37,022 bases of DNA from Clostridiales bacterium (GTDB taxonomy: Bacteria > Bacillota > Clostridia > Christensenellales > CAG-138). Positions within the stretch are counted from its first letter, which is position 1, and every line of letters starts with the position of its first letter. A model generated the notes under the pieces. The model did no database searches and was not told the origin of the DNA. It saw only the letters and a program-made list of their open reading frames with translations. The stretch lies in assembly GCA_009779405.1 (NCBI GenBank), contig WREI01000017.1, positions 1 through 37,022 of the forward strand, read 5' to 3'. This document shows, one piece after another, positions 15,127-23,370 of the stretch. The position numbers were made by a program, and so were the translations under genes.

Positions 15127-16461
15127 TTTATCTATTCGCAGTATATCCAGCACATGATGCGAAACACCGACCATATCCGCGCGCTCGCAGACGGCGTAGT
15201 GATAGCGCAGGTATAACGCGAATTCTTCGTCGCTCATTTCCGTAAACATCTCCCGTATATAGTTCGTGAACAGGTCTGTCGCGACATAGTGCAGCCGCGT
15301 GACGGGGAAGTTTTCTATCAGGCGGTCTATATCCTCCCTGCGCACCAACTCGAAAATATCCTCCGGTTCGGAGCTGGTGTCAAAGGTAACAGGGTCGATT
15401 TTGCCGCGCCGGATATAATCGGCCACGTCGAACGCTTTGCGCCGGAAGCCGGTTTCCACGATGCTGGCGTCGCTTAAGCAATAGGCGACGAATAGAACGC
15501 CGCCCGGGCGGGTTACGCGCAGGGCTTCAACGAGGGCGCGCTGCTTGTCGGCCTCCGTATAGAGGTGGTACATCGGCCCCAACAACAGGGTAATATCAAA
15601 GCTGTTGTCGGGAAAGGCCGACAAGTCCAGCGCGTTGCCCTGCGCAATGCGGATATTCTGTTCCGGTTTCAAGTTCTCCTTAAATATCGCTATATTGTGT
15701 TCTATCAGCTCCACCGCTTCCACGGCATAGCCCATATCCGCCAGTGCGCGGCTGTAACGCCCCGTGCCCGCGCCGATCTCCAGCACTTTCGCGTCGGGAG
15801 TGAGATAGCGTTCGATATAGCGCAGGGTCGTCAAATATTCCACCTGTCCGTAGGGCCGCAGCAGGCGTCCGTCCTCGTCGTAGTTGCTGTAATATGCGGC
15901 AAGCGGTTCTTCTTTTAGAAGTATATATTTCTTATCCAAAAAAGTCTGATCCAACTGCTCCGCGTAATATTCGCTCTCTTTGACCAGTCGGAACCCGCAT
16001 TTTTCAATGACGCGGCGGGACTGCGGGTTGTGCGCAAAGTGCCCGCAGGTGAACGCCTCCAAACCCAGCTTTTCAAAGCCATACGCGATCACCGCGCGGA
16101 CGGCCTCGGGCATGAGTCCCTGCCCCCAATAGGGCTTGGCGAGCACATAGCCCACCTCCTTCACTTTCAGGTGTTTATAGGTGTCCTCCTCGTTCGCCCA
16201 GGAACCGTGTATGCCGAGAGAGCCGATCACCTTGCCCTCGGCCTTGTGCACAATGGCCAGCACCTCTTTATGCTCCATAAAGCGGCGCAGGATGTACGCC
16301 GACGTCTCGATACTCTCATGGTGGGGCCAGCCCGCCATCTCGCCGACGCCGGGCACCGAGGCATATTCGTACATATCCGCCAAATCCGTCTCCCGGAACG
16401 CGCGCAATTGCAGGTGTTCGGTTTCGATCGCTATGTTGTCCGTGTTGATTTGGATATCCAT
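15124..16461 (-). CDS. Fusion of GNAT acetyltransferase and SAM methyltransferase
   Basis: 445 residues, ATG at 16461 overlapping the stop of the upstream gene (TAATG). Residues 10-185 are a RimJ/RimL-type GNAT domain (LRAFRETDLADMYEYAS; the acetyl-CoA loop in AKPYWGQGLMPEAVRAV; NPQSRRVIEKCGF). Residues about 190-445 are a class I methyltransferase with motif I VLEIGAGTGRYSRAL, an acidic loop-2 region (VEAVELIEHNI) and GPMYHLY. GNATs of this kind acetylate protein N-termini, antibiotics or small amines; the methyl acceptor is unknown. The upstream partner is the P-loop/Nudix protein. A second gene 5 kb away (21450) carries the same two domain types in the opposite order. Confidence 0.85.
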   Translation of the reverse strand: MDIQINTDNIAIETEHLQLRAFRETDLADMYEYASVPGVGEMAGWPHHESIETSAYILRRFMEHKEVLAIVHKAEGKVIGSLGIHGSWANEEDTYKHLKVKEVGYVLAKPYWGQGLMPEAVRAVIAYGFEKLGLEAFTCGHFAHNPQSRRVIEKCGFRLVKESEYYAEQLDQTFLDKKYILLKEEPLAAYYSNYDEDGRLLRPYGQVEYLTTLRYIERYLTPDAKVLEIGAGTGRYSRALADMGYAVEAVELIEHNIAIFKENLKPEQNIRIAQGNALDLSAFPDNSFDITLLLGPMYHLYTEADKQRALVEALRVTRPGGVLFVAYCLSDASIVETGFRRKAFDVADYIRRGKIDPVTFDTSSEPEDIFELVRREDIDRLIENFPVTRLHYVATDLFTNYIREMFTEMSDEEFALYLRYHYAVCERADMVGVSHHVLDILRIDK

Positions 16462-17948
16462 TATAGCAGCTCCTTTAACAAATCAAATTCGGGGATGCGC
16501 TCCCGCGGAATAAATTCTTCACAATCCATCATGGCGGAAATCTCGTCCCAAGTAGCGGCGCGGGCATCTATGGTTTCGCCTTCCTGTAATACCACGTCGG
16601 CAAGGTCAAAATCTTGACGGAAAAGCCAGCTGTCCCAAAAGCTGTTGCCACTGCAGCATGTGAAAAACAACGTGGCGTTCTCAGGATTCAGCACGAGACC
16701 GCTCTCTTCCCTTGTCTCCCGGAGCGCCGCCGTGCGGCTGTCTTCGCCCGCCACCGCGCTCCCGGCCGGAACCTCCCATCTGCCGGGGAAACCCAGCTTA
16801 TTGCGCGCGCGTCGGGTAATCAAAAGATCTCCGTTGCTGTTTGCAATCCAAACCGCAACAACGAGATGGTAGTCCCCGGGCCGCATATCGTCCACGCGCC
16901 TGTGTACGCGCCCTGTGGGGCGGCGGCCCTCGTCCAGCACATCCCAATATTCATCTTTGACGTGCTCCCATCCAAGCCAACGATTCATTTCGGCATACAG
17001 CACGGGCAGTACTGGCGGATAGGTCATCTTCTCCGGTATGCCGGGAAACGCGCGCACTTCCGCCATCTCGCTGCCCGGCGGTAAGGTGCCCAGCTCCGTC
17101 ACGTCGGCGTAAAACACCTGCCCATAGGAAAATTCATTGTCCCTATGCACCGCATAATCGAAGGCGGGGTGGATAAAAAACTTGGTCGCACCCGTTTCCT
17201 CATATAATTCCCGCTTGGCGCAATCCAAGGGCGTCTCGCCCGCTTCGATATGCCCGCCTGCCGTTTCAAAGGTATCCCGCTCCTTATGCCGCGCATATAG
17301 CCAGTTCGCGCCATGGCGGGCGAAGATCACCGAATAACGGTATTTCTCCAGCGCGCCGGACTGCGCGATTGTTACGCGCCAAGGCTCGCCGGGTTTGGTG
17401 TAATAGCGGTTTGCAATCTCCGAAGCAGTCTGCCTGTAATCGGCAGTTCCGTCGATCCGCAGAACGGGGCAGGGGAGAGCTTGTATCCAAGCTTCGTGCA
17501 GGCGGCGGGAGCGGCCTATCGTGCAGTCGTCATAATCATAGGTCTTCGCCCACGCCACAAAATCGCGGTGGTTTTCATACATATCGCCGCCGGGCAGCAC
17601 CCGCGCGCCGAACTCCTCTAATTCCCGTTTATGCAGCCGCTCCGCGCGAAGTTCGGCGGGCGCGGATACAAACACGGCCAAATCAAAGAGGGGCAGAAAG
17701 CTTTCGCACCATTCACACATAGAACCGGAAAACACAAAGCCGCGCGCGCCCGCAATGGCCGCTTGCAACCTTGTAATCCGCTCCTCACGGAGCCGCTTCA
17801 CGGTAAAGGGAATATGGGTATCCTCCCAAAAGAAATCGTCCAAATCAAAGTGCGAAAAATCCAGCGCCCGGGCCAATTCGCGGCCCAGAGTCGTCGTACC
17901 CGCCCCGGATGCGCCGAAAATGATGATTCCGTGTGGTTTTGCGCCCAT
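16461..17948 (-). CDS. Three-domain protein: P-loop kinase-like domain plus two Nudix hydrolases
   Basis: 495 residues, ATG at 17948 after a GAGGGGAG ribosome binding site. Residues 7-185 are an adenylate-kinase-like P-loop domain, but its Walker A reads GASGAGTTT, with Thr18 where the phosphate-binding Lys is expected; I recall related proteins with GTTT here, so it is probably a family trait rather than damage. Residues about 195-325 hold a Nudix box GHIEAGETPLDCAKREL-YEETGA. Residues about 340-495 hold a second one, GSAVAGEDSRTAALRE-TREESGL, in an IDI-like Nudix context (YWDVLDEGRRPTGRVHRR). Each Nudix box has its metal-binding Glu residues. Such enzymes hydrolyse nucleoside diphosphate derivatives. 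The fusion suggests handling of one modified nucleotide through linked steps; the substrate is unknown. Confidence 0.85.
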   Translation of the reverse strand: MGAKPHGIIIFGASGAGTTTLGRELARALDFSHFDLDDFFWEDTHIPFTVKRLREERITRLQAAIAGARGFVFSGSMCEWCESFLPLFDLAVFVSAPAELRAERLHKRELEEFGARVLPGGDMYENHRDFVAWAKTYDYDDCTIGRSRRLHEAWIQALPCPVLRIDGTADYRQTASEIANRYYTKPGEPWRVTIAQSGALEKYRYSVIFARHGANWLYARHKERDTFETAGGHIEAGETPLDCAKRELYEETGATKFFIHPAFDYAVHRDNEFSYGQVFYADVTELGTLPPGSEMAEVRAFPGIPEKMTYPPVLPVLYAEMNRWLGWEHVKDEYWDVLDEGRRPTGRVHRRVDDMRPGDYHLVVAVWIANSNGDLLITRRARNKLGFPGRWEVPAGSAVAGEDSRTAALRETREESGLVLNPENATLFFTCCSGNSFWDSWLFRQDFDLADVVLQEGETIDARAATWDEISAMMDCEEFIPRERIPEFDLLKELL

Positions 17949-17980
17949 GATACTGCAACTCCCCTCTGTTTCAACGCAAT

Positions 17981-18009
17981 ATTATACTCCACAGCAATGA
18001 AAAGTGAAA
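17981..18009 (-). promoter_or_regulatory. Sigma-A promoter of the P-loop/Nudix - GNAT operon
   Basis: On the minus strand TTTCAC (18004-18009) and TATAAT (17981-17986) are 17 nt apart, 32 nt upstream of the ATG at 17948. It abuts the divergent promoter at 18011-18039. Confidence 0.55.
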
Positions 18010-18010
18010 G

Positions 18011-18039
18011 TGGAAAAGCGCGCGGTTTTTTGGTATGAT
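18011..18039 (+). promoter_or_regulatory. Promoter of hydratase-icd operon, possibly leaderless
   Basis: TGGAAA (18011-18016) and TATGAT (18034-18039) are 17 nt apart. The ATG at 18046 begins only 6 nt after the -10, so the transcript would start at or next to the start codon, and no Shine-Dalgarno is present. Confidence 0.45.
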
Positions 18040-18045
18040 ACAGGC

Positions 18046-20283
18046 ATGAGTATGTTCTATTCAAACAACGGTATTTACTACCACAACGGCAGGCCGCAAC
18101 CCGCCGCCCCGCTATGCCGCGACGAAGCGCGCAAGAACACCATCGCCCACGGCATACTGGCGGCGCACAATATGGCCGAAGGCGCGGACGCCCTCTGCCT
18201 GCGCTTTGACGCGCTGATTTCACACGATATCACCTATGTCGGCATTATCCAGACCGCACGGGCCAGCGGAATGACCGAATTCCCCGTCCCCTATGTGCTG
18301 ACCAACTGCCACAACAGCCTTTGCGCCGTGGGCGGCACCATCAACGCCGATGACCATGCCTTCGGGCTCTCTGCCGCGAAGAAGTATGGCGGCATCTTTG
18401 TCCCCGCCAACCTCGCGGTGATCCACGCCTATGCCCGCGAACGCCTGGCCACCTGCGGAGGGATGATCCTGGGCAGCGACAGCCATACGCGCTATGGCGC
18501 GCTGGGCTGCATGGGCATAGGCGAGGGCGGGCCGGAATTGGTGAAGCAGCTGCTGCAAAAGGGCTATGACCCGGCCGCGCCGCAAGTGATTCTGGTGCAT
18601 GTGACGGGCGCCCCCCGCCGGGGTGTGGGTCCGCAGGACGTGGCGCTGGCGCTGATAAAAACTTTGTTCCCCGAGGGGCGCGCGAAAAACAAGATTTTGG
18701 AGTTTCGGGGAACGGGCATACAAAACCTCTCCGTCGATTTCCGCAACGCCATCGACGTAATGACGACGGAGAGCACCTGCCTTTCCTCCATTTGGGAGAC
18801 GGACGAGACGGTGCGCGCCTGGTATGCCGCGCGCGGGCGCGAGGATGCGTATAAACCATTGCAAGCGCAGGCCTGTGCATATTATGACGGCCACTGTGAA
18901 CTGGATTTATCGGCGATAGAACCCATGATCGCCCTGCCCTTCCATCCCTCCAATGCCCATACGATCCGCGAATTTCTTGCCAACGCGGCGGCGCTGTTGG
19001 CGGGCGTGGAGGAGGAATCAAAAAAACTGTTCCCGAACTGCAAAGCGCGGCTTATGGACAAAATCCGCGACGGCGGCGTGTATGCCGAACAGGGCATTAT
19101 CGCGGGCTGCGCGGGCGGAAGCTTTGAAAACCTGGCGGAAGCGGCGGCCATATTGGCGGCGGGGGGGCGCACAGACAGCGGATTTTCCCTGTCCGTATAC
19201 CCCCAGAGCCTGCCCGCCGCGCTGGCGCTCTCGCAGGCCGGCGCGGGACAGACGCTCTTGCGCGAGGGCGCGGTGATCAAGCCCGCGTTCTGCGGCCCCT
19301 GCTTCGGCGCGGGCGATGTACCCGCGGCAAATGCCCTCTCCCTGCGCCACAGCACGCGCAATTTCCCCAACCGCGAGGGCAGCAAGCCGAACGAGGGCCA
19401 GCTCTCCTTCGTCGCGCTGATGGACGCGCGGAGCATTGCCGCCACGGCGCGCAACGGCGGGCGCATCACTCCGGCGGATACCGTGGACTACGACTATACG
19501 CCCTCCCCCGAGCACTTCGACGCAAGCGCGTATGACAAGCGCGTATATGACGGTTATGGCAAACCCATCCCCGAAACCGAACTGGTGATGGGTTCGAATA
19601 TCGCCGACTGGCCCCGCTTCCCGCCCCTGCCCGAACATATGCTCCTGCGCCTTTGCGCCGTGCTGCGCGATCCCGTGACAACGACCGACGAGCTGATCCC
19701 CTCGGGCGAGATCTCCTCCTATCGCAGTAACCCTGAGCGGCTCTCGCAATTTGCCCTCTCGCGTCGCGCGCCCGATTATGTGCCACAGAGCAAGGCGGTG
19801 CGGGCGGCGGAAACGGCGCGGCGGGCGGGGAAGCCGACGCCGGAATTGCGCGCGCTGCTGGCAAGGGTGGACGCCGACCCCGAGACCACGGGCTATTATT
19901 CCTGCATTTTCGCGAACAAGCCGGGCGACGGCTCCGCGCGGGAGCAGGCGGCCAGCTGCCAGCGTGTGCTGGGCGGCGCGGCGAATATCTGCCGGGAGTT
20001 CGCCACCAAGCGCTATCGCAGCAACTGCGTAAATTGGGGGATACTTCCCCTGACCGTGCGCGGTGGCTTTGATGCGGATGAGGGGGACTGTATATTCATA
20101 CAAAACCTGCGCAGACAGCTTGCGGCGAGCAGTGAAGCCTTTGAAGCGGTGATTTTGCATGAAAACGGGGCAAGCACGCCCATAAAGCTCTATTTAGAAG
20201 ACACAACAGCGCAAGAGCGGGCATTGCTCCTCACGGGCTGCCTGATGAATTACTATAAAGAAAAGGAAGAAATGCATGCATAA
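18046..20283 (+). CDS. Aconitase-family hydratase
   Basis: 745 residues from the ATG at 18046 (or 18052). It belongs to the aconitase superfamily that interconverts tricarboxylic or related acids through dehydration and rehydration with a [4Fe-4S] cluster. Cluster ligands are visible as one Cys in GCAGGSFENL and two in FCGPCFGAGD. The substrate loop DSHTRYGALGCMGIGEGG and the C-terminal swivel domain (about 600-745, with RRLSQ-like GSNIADWPRFP before it and SNCVNWGILPL) are present. Similar clostridial proteins are annotated simply as hydratase. Direct linkage and an 8-bp overlap with icd argue for aconitate hydratase activity (citrate to isocitrate), feeding 2-oxoglutarate and glutamate synthesis. 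No citrate synthase is in the window. Confidence 0.82.
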   Translation: MSMFYSNNGIYYHNGRPQPAAPLCRDEARKNTIAHGILAAHNMAEGADALCLRFDALISHDITYVGIIQTARASGMTEFPVPYVLTNCHNSLCAVGGTINADDHAFGLSAAKKYGGIFVPANLAVIHAYARERLATCGGMILGSDSHTRYGALGCMGIGEGGPELVKQLLQKGYDPAAPQVILVHVTGAPRRGVGPQDVALALIKTLFPEGRAKNKILEFRGTGIQNLSVDFRNAIDVMTTESTCLSSIWETDETVRAWYAARGREDAYKPLQAQACAYYDGHCELDLSAIEPMIALPFHPSNAHTIREFLANAAALLAGVEEESKKLFPNCKARLMDKIRDGGVYAEQGIIAGCAGGSFENLAEAAAILAAGGRTDSGFSLSVYPQSLPAALALSQAGAGQTLLREGAVIKPAFCGPCFGAGDVPAANALSLRHSTRNFPNREGSKPNEGQLSFVALMDARSIAATARNGGRITPADTVDYDYTPSPEHFDASAYDKRVYDGYGKPIPETELVMGSNIADWPRFPPLPEHMLLRLCAVLRDPVTTTDELIPSGEISSYRSNPERLSQFALSRRAPDYVPQSKAVRAAETARRAGKPTPELRALLARVDADPETTGYYSCIFANKPGDGSAREQAASCQRVLGGAANICREFATKRYRSNCVNWGILPLTVRGGFDADEGDCIFIQNLRRQLAASSEAFEAVILHENGASTPIKLYLEDTTAQERALLLTGCLMNYYKEKEEMHA

Positions 20284-21481
20284 GATTCAGATGAAGACCC
20301 CCATAGTGGAGATGGACGGCGATGAAATGACCCGCATCTTGTGGGCGATGATCAAGGAAAAGCTGATCTGCCCCTTCGTAGAACTGCGGACGGAATATTA
20401 TGATCTGGGCCTGCCCGAGCGCGACCGTACAAACGACGCCGTGACGCACGCCGCCGCTGCCGCCATCAAGCGATTAGGCGTGGGCGTTAAGTGCGCCACG
20501 ATCACGCCCAACCGCCAGCGCGTGGAAGAATACGGGCTGAAAGAGATGTGGAAGAGCCCGAACGCGACCATACGCGCCGCGTTGGACGGCACGGTGTTCC
20601 GCACGCCCGTCTGCATCCCCGAGATTCAACCCGCCGTGCGCGGTTGGGAAGCGCCCATCACCGTGGCGCGCCACGCCTATGGCGATGTGTACCGCGCGGC
20701 GGAATACCGCGTACCCACGCCTGGCAGGGCGGAGCTGCTGTTCACAGGCGAAAACGGCGAGAGTTTCCGGCAAACCATTTATGATTTTGAATGCCCGGGT
20801 GTATTGCAGGGCATGTACAACAAGGACAGCTCTATACGGTCTTTTGCAAAGGCCTGCTTTGCCTACGCGCTGGAAATCGGGCAGGATCTGTGGTTTTCGG
20901 CCAAGGATACGATCTCCAAGCAATACGATCAGACCTTCAAACTGATCTTTCAGGAGATTTTCGATGCGGAATATAAGGATGTGTTTGAAGCCGCGGGCGT
21001 CGGGTATTTCTACACCCTGATCGACGACGCGGTGGCCCGCGTGGTCCGAAGCCGCGGCGGCTTCATTTGGGCCTGTAAAAATTATGACGGCGATGTGATG
21101 AGCGATATGATCTCCGCCGCCTTCGGCAGTCTCGCGATGATGACGAGCGTGCTCGCGTCGCCCGACGGCAAGTTTGAATATGAGGCCGCCCACGGCACGG
21201 TGACGCGGCACTACTATCGCCATCTGGCGGGGGAGGAGACCTCCACAAACCCCGTCGCCACGATTTTCGCGTGGACGGGCGCGTTAAAAAAACGCGGCCA
21301 ATTGGACGATAGCCCCGATTTGGTCGCCTTTGCGGAGCGCGTGGAGTGCGCAACCCTACTCACACTGCGGGAGGGGACGGTCACACGGGACCTCGCCCCC
21401 CTATACACCGGAACCCTGCGCAAAATCGCGAATACGGAGGAAATACTCAATGCCATCCGGGACAGATTCCAAGACATTTGA
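20276..21481 (+). CDS. icd: NADP-dependent isocitrate dehydrogenase
   Basis: 401 residues, ATG at 20276 overlapping the hydratase stop by 8 bp. It oxidatively decarboxylates isocitrate to 2-oxoglutarate. The eukaryote-like (type II) family pattern is seen throughout: IVEMDGDEMTRILW, TNDAVTHAA, the KSPNATIRAALDGTVFR substrate loop, PITVARHAYGDVYR, the metal-binding DDAVA region with YDGDVMSD, and EAAHGTVTRHY with STNPVATIFAW. Length is typical (about 400). Tight coupling with the hydratase gene gives a two-step citrate-to-2-oxoglutarate unit. The 3' end overlaps the next gene by 32 bp. Confidence 0.94.
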   Translation: MHKIQMKTPIVEMDGDEMTRILWAMIKEKLICPFVELRTEYYDLGLPERDRTNDAVTHAAAAAIKRLGVGVKCATITPNRQRVEEYGLKEMWKSPNATIRAALDGTVFRTPVCIPEIQPAVRGWEAPITVARHAYGDVYRAAEYRVPTPGRAELLFTGENGESFRQTIYDFECPGVLQGMYNKDSSIRSFAKACFAYALEIGQDLWFSAKDTISKQYDQTFKLIFQEIFDAEYKDVFEAAGVGYFYTLIDDAVARVVRSRGGFIWACKNYDGDVMSDMISAAFGSLAMMTSVLASPDGKFEYEAAHGTVTRHYYRHLAGEETSTNPVATIFAWTGALKKRGQLDDSPDLVAFAERVECATLLTLREGTVTRDLAPLYTGTLRKIANTEEILNAIRDRFQDI

Positions 21482-22679
21482 AGACTGGGCCATCTCCTAT
21501 GATGCGGATGTAATCGCCTGCGATGAAGCGGGCGACTATCCCTTCGCGGGCTATCGCGCAGTGCACGCGAAGATCCTCTCCCGCGCTCTCGCCCTGAGGC
21601 CTCGACGCGTTTTGGATCTCGGCTGTGGCACGGGAAGACTCACAAAGGTATTATATGATGCGGGCATCGAAATCACGGGCGTGGATTTTTCCGAAAACAT
21701 GATCGCTGTCGCAAAGAGCAAGATGCCGAGCGCCCGGTTTTTCCTGCATGATATACGGAACGGGTTCCCTCCCGAAATCGAACAGGAACGCTTCGATTGC
21801 GTGATATCCACCTATTCCTCGCATCACCTCACAGACGCGGAAAAACTGCAATTGGTTCGCCATATCCTGCACAAAAATCTCACGGAAAACGGGATGTTGC
21901 TTGCGGGAGACATTATGTTTCCCACAAATGACGCGCTGAATCGCTGCCGCGAAGCGACGGGGGATTGGGACGAAACGGAGCACTATCTTGTCTATGAAAG
22001 CATACGTCCGTGGATCCCGGTGGATTTGGAAGTGGGCTTTCAGGCATTGTCGCATTGCGCGGCCGTGATGACCCTGCGCCCGGCCGCCCTCTCCCTGCGC
22101 CCGGCTGTTCCCGCGGACGCCGCCGCGCTGGCGGATATCCTCGCTTCCTCCTGGCAGTCCGCCTATGCAGGGCTCCTGCCGCCCGCATTGCTGGAGACCT
22201 ATACAAACCGCGCGCGCTTGGAGCAGAAATTCGCGCGCCTGCTCAGCAGTTCCGCGACGACGCCCCATATCGCCCTGCGCGGCTCTTTGCCCGTCGGTTT
22301 AGTGGGTTATGGCAAGAGCCGCGAAGAGGATTTGCCGGACGCGGGCGAAATCGTCTCCCTCTACGTCATTGAACGGCTCTGGGGTCTGGGCGTCGGCAAA
22401 AAACTCTTGGATACCGCCCTCGCGGCCCTCTCCGCCGCCGGACACAAGGAAGTCTTCCTCTGGGTCCTCACGGACAACCCCCGCGCCCGCCGCTTCTATG
22501 AAAAGCAAGGCTTCACGCCCGACGGCGCGGCAAAGGACAGCGGGCTGAACGGGGCGCCGGAATTGCGGTATCGGTTGCAGCTCGAAAAAATAAAAACTGA
22601 AGGAATGCAACAGGACAACCCGCCGTCCACAGACGGCGAAATCTCGCAAAAGGTTGTTAGCGAACCAAAGCCGTTATGA
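21450..22679 (+). CDS. Fusion of SAM methyltransferase and GNAT acetyltransferase
   Basis: 409 residues; the ATG at 21450 follows GGAGG (21436-21440) inside the end of icd, so the two genes overlap by 32 bp. Residues about 10-210 are a class I methyltransferase (VLDLGCGTGRLTKVL motif I; DCVISTYSSHHL). Residues about 212-380 are a GNAT domain (RPAVPADAAALADILASSW; acetyl-CoA loop ERLWGLGVGKKLLDTAL; NPRARRFYEKQGF). The last 26 residues are an odd tail that reads through a hairpin-forming sequence (CGCCGTC...GACGGCG near 22620), so the true stop may have been displaced by a small repeat. The domain order is opposite to that of the gene at 15124. Substrates are unknown. Confidence 0.84.
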   Translation: MPSGTDSKTFEDWAISYDADVIACDEAGDYPFAGYRAVHAKILSRALALRPRRVLDLGCGTGRLTKVLYDAGIEITGVDFSENMIAVAKSKMPSARFFLHDIRNGFPPEIEQERFDCVISTYSSHHLTDAEKLQLVRHILHKNLTENGMLLAGDIMFPTNDALNRCREATGDWDETEHYLVYESIRPWIPVDLEVGFQALSHCAAVMTLRPAALSLRPAVPADAAALADILASSWQSAYAGLLPPALLETYTNRARLEQKFARLLSSSATTPHIALRGSLPVGLVGYGKSREEDLPDAGEIVSLYVIERLWGLGVGKKLLDTALAALSAAGHKEVFLWVLTDNPRARRFYEKQGFTPDGAAKDSGLNGAPELRYRLQLEKIKTEGMQQDNPPSTDGEISQKVVSEPKPL

Positions 22680-22788
22680 GCGCGCTTGCCCGGGGTCCCC
22701 GAAAAGCGCAGCCTTTTGGGGTGGAACGGCGAACAGGCGACGTGAGCGAGACCTTTTGCGAAAAGGAAAAGCGACAGAACGGGTGAGC

Positions 22789-22813
22789 GGCGACTTTTCA
22801 AAGAAAAGTCGCC
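22789..22813. repeat. Perfect 11-bp hairpin near tRNA-Lys
   Basis: GGCGACTTTTC and GAAAAGTCGCC flank an AAA loop. No T-run follows on either strand, so it is not a standard terminator, though it lies downstream of both the methyltransferase-GNAT gene and the minus-strand tRNA. Otherwise 22680-22840 shows no gene. Confidence 0.5.
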
Positions 22814-22840
22814 GTGAACTAAGTGTAGTCCGCGACGACG

Positions 22841-22917
22841 TGGTACCCCCTCAGGGATTCGAACCCTGGACACCCTGATTAAGAGTCAGGTGCTCTAGCC
22901 GGCTGAGCTAAGGAGGC
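22841..22917 (-). tRNA. tRNA-Lys (anticodon CTT), left copy
   Basis: Minus strand, 77 nt with encoded CCA (22841-22843). Acceptor GCCTCCT (22911-22917) pairs with AGGGGGT through G-C and G-T pairs; the D arm, anticodon stem CCTGA/TCAGG and T arm CAGGG-TTCGAAT-CCCTG are fully paired. The loop CTCTTAA gives anticodon CTT (22881-22883), reading AAG. All stems are sound, so this copy should be functional. It marks the left junction of the mobile element. Its upstream region lies inside the element, where a promoter is found at 23039-23067. Confidence 0.95.
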
Positions 22918-22928
22918 GTATGTTTTTC
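22869..22928. repeat. Left attachment-site repeat (60 bp)
   Basis: Matches 36777-36836 in the same orientation with two mismatches (at 22890 and 22918). It spans the anticodon arm, D arm and 5' acceptor of tRNA-Lys and 11 bp upstream of the gene. Strand exchange must have occurred inside this block. Confidence 0.75.
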
Positions 22929-22995
22929 GGACAGACCCTTGATTTTTCCCTAAAATAGGACGTTTTTCGGGGGTGCCTTTTTTCATTTCCAAGGC

Positions 22996-23009
22996 TGAAC
23001 CGCTGATTA
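22996..23009 (+). repeat. Left copy of 14-bp direct repeat near element end
   Basis: TGAACCGCTGATTA occurs here and at 36607-36620, each within about 150 bp of an element end. The CTGATTA part also occurs in the tRNA core. Arm-type integrase binding sites are a likely role. Confidence 0.5.
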
Positions 23010-23038
23010 TTTGCGAATCTGCCCCGGTGACCATTGGT

Positions 23039-23067
23039 ATTGTATCTCAATTTGTCTATTTTGTCAA
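23039..23067 (-). promoter_or_regulatory. Sigma-A promoter in the element facing the left tRNA-Lys
   Basis: On the minus strand TTGACA (23062-23067) and TACAAT (23039-23044) are 17 nt apart. Nothing but tRNA-Lys lies downstream, about 120 nt away, so this promoter probably keeps the left tRNA copy transcribed after integration. Confidence 0.6.
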
Positions 23068-23279
23068 ATGCAATCTCTGTACTTCTTCAATCTCTCTATC
23101 ATTTCCCCCCAGCGCCCGCCTCAGGCACAGCAGAATCGGGCAAGCGGTTGTCGCTTCGCTCCGCCCGATCGCCCTTCATCTGCGCGCCCTCGTTGGGTGC
23201 ACGGCTTCGGCGCGGGCAGCCTCGGGTGAGTGAGCGGCACAACGCGCCGCCCCCTCACCCAAGACCACCCACACCAAAA

Positions 23280-23341
23280 CCGTAGAAGTGCGCACTTACA
23301 CATTGCTTCGCAATGGTGCGCACCATGACGAGCACCTACGG
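23280..23341. other. Candidate origin of transfer (oriT) upstream of relaxase gene
   Basis: A compact nested structure lies 30 bp before the relaxase start. An outer CCGTAG/CTACGG repeat (23280-23285, 23336-23341) encloses two identical GTGCGCAC palindromes (23288-23295, 23316-23323), which flank a perfect hairpin CATTGC-TTC-GCAATG (23301-23315). The AAGTGCGCACTTA stretch resembles the TAAGTGCGC-type nick regions of MOBQ plasmids. A further GGGTGAG/CTCACCC pair lies at 23224-23260. The rest of 22930-23280 shows no gene. Confidence 0.6.
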
Positions 23342-23370
23342 CATACAATGCCATGAGGTGAGCGCGAGTT

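Noticed and set aside
22919-23370. Several overlapping short open frames in the left end of the element
   Set aside because: No ribosome binding sites, low-complexity translations, and the region is better explained by attachment, promoter and oriT structures.
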